Shown here piece after piece: positions 6,495 to 7,356 of a DNA stretch of 7,356 bases. Numbering within the stretch: the first letter of the stretch is position 1; each line of letters begins with the position of its first letter. The DNA is from Candidatus Stahliibacteriota bacterium (GTDB lineage Bacteria; Hydrothermota; Tepidihabitantia; SM23-42). The DNA lies in NCBI GenBank assembly GCA_030613445.1, contig JAUWLY010000138.1:1-7356 (forward strand). The letters are read 5' to 3'. Made by a program: the position numbers and the translations under genes. The notes beneath the pieces are model-generated. The model saw only the letters and a program-made list of their open reading frames with translations. It had not been told where the DNA came from and did no database searches.

Positions 6495-6522
6495 TTGATT
6501 TTCAGGAGACATTTTATATAAT
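6495..6522 (+). promoter_or_regulatory. Promoter of the HEPN/MNT remnant, possibly leaderless
   Basis: TTGATT (6495-6500) and TATAAT (6517-6522) are 16 bp apart. The start codon ATG 6528 lies only five bases past the -10 box, so transcription would begin at or near the start codon. No Shine-Dalgarno site is correctly placed; the AGGAG at 6504-6508 is too far upstream. Confidence 0.55.
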
Positions 6523-6527
6523 AGATA

Positions 6528-6656
6528 ATGGTGTATGATAAAGAGATAGATTACTGGCTCAAGGCTGCAGCACATGATATTGATGTTGCCGAAACTCTAT
6601 TTAAACACGGCAAAACGGTGCAATACTTTACGAAAATAAAGGAGTTTTATACATAG
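6528..6656 (+). pseudogene. HEPN-domain protein (HepT-like toxin partner), truncated
   Basis: The 42-codon frame starts YDKEIDYWLKAAAHDIDVAE and continues TLFKHGK. This matches the first helix of HEPN proteins (Y-W-x-x-A-x-x-D-x-x-A-E), which are about 110-140 residues long. Everything after residue 29 is missing, including the second helix with its usual F-x-x-Q-x-A-x-E-K-x-L-K pattern and the R-x4-6-H ribonuclease motif. The last residues, QYFTKIKEFYT, could be the genuine end of the family member after an internal deletion. HEPN proteins paired with MNT nucleotidyltransferases form type VII HepT/MntA toxin-antitoxin systems; the MNT gene follows directly. As it stands, the product cannot be an active RNase. 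Confidence 0.7.
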
Positions 6657-6973
6657 CTTCTAAAAGAGATGAAATAATAAGTGAAGTTAAAGATTTAATC
6701 GCAACTATAGAGAAAAAGGGTATTTCAATTTCTTCAGCGTATTTGTTTGGATCTTATGCAAAAGGAAAAGCGAATGAATGGAGTGACATTGATATTGCAT
6801 TAATCTCAGATGATTTTTGTGGTATTAGATTCAAAGATGTTGAAAAATTGCTTACTTTACTTAAGAAATACAATAATTATATTGAATTTCATCCTTTCAA
6901 GACGGCAGATTTTAATCCCAGTAGTAACCTGTTTGTAAAAGAAATACAAGAGAATAGCTTGAGAATTAAATAG
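6653..6973 (+). CDS. Minimal (MNT) nucleotidyltransferase, MntA-like, with non-standard ATA start
   Basis: The coding frame from ATA 6653 gives 106 residues, normal for the family. The catalytic signature is complete: FGSYAKGKANEWSDIDIAL contains exactly GS-x10-D-x-D (Gly33-Ser34, Asp45, Asp47), which binds Mg-ATP in the polymerase-beta-like fold. The third carboxylate is probably Glu78 in YIEFHPF. In HepT/MntA pairs the MNT protein is the antitoxin and AMPylates the HEPN toxin. AAAGGAG (6638-6644) lies eight bases before the ATA, and no in-frame ATG, GTG or TTG occurs until TTG 6743, which is inside the catalytic motif and too late for a functional start. Either ATA replaces an ancestral ATG or the gene is decaying. 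The frame is open upstream from TAA 6602-6604. The HEPN partner is truncated, so this is an orphan. Confidence 0.75.
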   Translation: MASKRDEIISEVKDLIATIEKKGISISSAYLFGSYAKGKANEWSDIDIALISDDFCGIRFKDVEKLLTLLKKYNNYIEFHPFKTADFNPSSNLFVKEIQENSLRIK

Positions 6974-7065
6974 ATTTGATCCTCAAGCCAAAACATCTAA
7001 TTGTGTATGTAGTCCTCACCAGCTCATACAGTATTCTCTCAAAAAGCGTAGAGCGTAACGGACTG

Positions 7066-7093
7066 TTGACTTATTTTAAAAATAGGGTAGAAT
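7066..7093 (+). promoter_or_regulatory. hutI promoter, -10 box abutting the start codons
   Basis: TTGACT (7066-7071) and TAGAAT (7088-7093) are 16 bp apart. The -10 box ends two bases before ATG 7096-7098, so a start site near 7100 would give a leaderless or nearly leaderless message. ATG 7105 is an alternative start. A weak AGGG (7084-7087) is the only Shine-Dalgarno-like site. Confidence 0.5.
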
Positions 7094-7095
7094 AT

Positions 7096-7356
7096 ATGAT
7101 GACAATGTTGATTAAGAATGCTTGTGAGATACTTACGATGAAAGACGGTATCGGTGTAGTAAAGGATGCCTCAATACTCATTGAAAACGGTAGAATAAAA
7201 GCTGTTGGCAAGATAAAAACCGGTAAAAAGAAATTAGATACGATTAATGCAAGAGGTTGTGTGGTATGCCCGGGTTTTGTTGATTCGCATACACATCTGG
7301 TTTATGGTGGTTCAAGAGAAGATGAGTTCGCAATGAGAGTTAGTGGTGTTGATTAT
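7096..7356 (+). CDS. hutI: Imidazolonepropionase, N-terminal 87 residues (partial)
   Basis: The gene runs off the right edge; the full-length family is about 400 residues. HutI hydrolyses 4-imidazolone-5-propanoate to N-formimidoyl-L-glutamate, the third step of cytoplasmic histidine degradation. The visible part has the amidohydrolase N-terminal beta-sandwich (ILIENGRIKAVGKI) and then PGFVDSHTHLVYGGSRE. This carries the metal-binding H-x-H (His65, His67) and the GGSRExEF that separates HutI from other amidohydrolases, followed by R-x-x-G-x-x-Y. Three ATG codons lie close together (7096, 7099, 7105); the family's usual beginning fits any of them, and the first is used here. A private promoter directly upstream suggests it starts its own transcription unit. 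Other hut genes would be expected beyond the window. Confidence 0.9.
   Translation, partial: MMTMLIKNACEILTMKDGIGVVKDASILIENGRIKAVGKIKTGKKKLDTINARGCVVCPGFVDSHTHLVYGGSREDEFAMRVSGVDY

Overview
The window is bacterial DNA from what looks like an uncultivated, Gram-negative lineage. The pointers are a large secreted protein ending in a Por/type IX-style C-terminal sorting domain, a PD40 propeller protein beside it, low-to-moderate GC, AAAGGAG-type Shine-Dalgarno sites and many intergenic gene remnants. This resembles the Bacteroidetes/FCB group or WOR-3-like candidate phyla. The assignment is an inference from style, not from a marker gene.

Layout. (1) 2-283: the 3' end of a YifB/ComM-family Mg-chelatase-like AAA+ ATPase. 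(2) 284-625: gene-free DNA with dyads and a tandem GGGGTCAGGTCT-type repeat (on the minus strand). (3) 626-955: a near-consensus promoter and a long leader of about 295 nt. The leader has a hairpin and a strong Shine-Dalgarno site that faces ATA instead of ATG. (4) 956-2143 and 2136-5723: a two-gene, translationally coupled operon. It encodes a PD40/TolB-like beta-propeller protein, then a 1195-residue secreted subtilase-fold protein with two FN3 domains, a sialidase-like propeller region and a sorting domain. A strong intrinsic terminator at 5741-5775 closes the operon. (5) 5776-6394: a mosaic of gene fragments. It contains an unidentified ORF, a 26-bp perfect inverted-repeat pair, and the C-terminal half of a TrmH/SpoU RNA methyltransferase split by a 72-bp insertion flanked by a 9-bp direct duplication. 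(6) 6468-6973: a broken HEPN/MNT pair, with the HEPN toxin reduced to 42 codons and the MNT nucleotidyltransferase almost complete but without a normal start codon. (7) 7066-7356: a promoter and the 5' end of hutI (imidazolonepropionase), running off the window.

Functionally, the operon probably exports a large beta-rich surface or secreted protein. Its protease domain keeps the Ser and His motifs but has degenerate Asp and oxyanion-Asn motifs, so it may be a pseudo-protease. The 1.3 kb between this operon and hutI looks like a gene graveyard shaped by small mobile repeats. The observations most worth checking are the degenerate subtilase active site, the in-frame-restorable insertion in the TrmH remnant, the orphaned MNT gene with an ATA at its start position, and the two promoters whose -10 boxes abut start codons.
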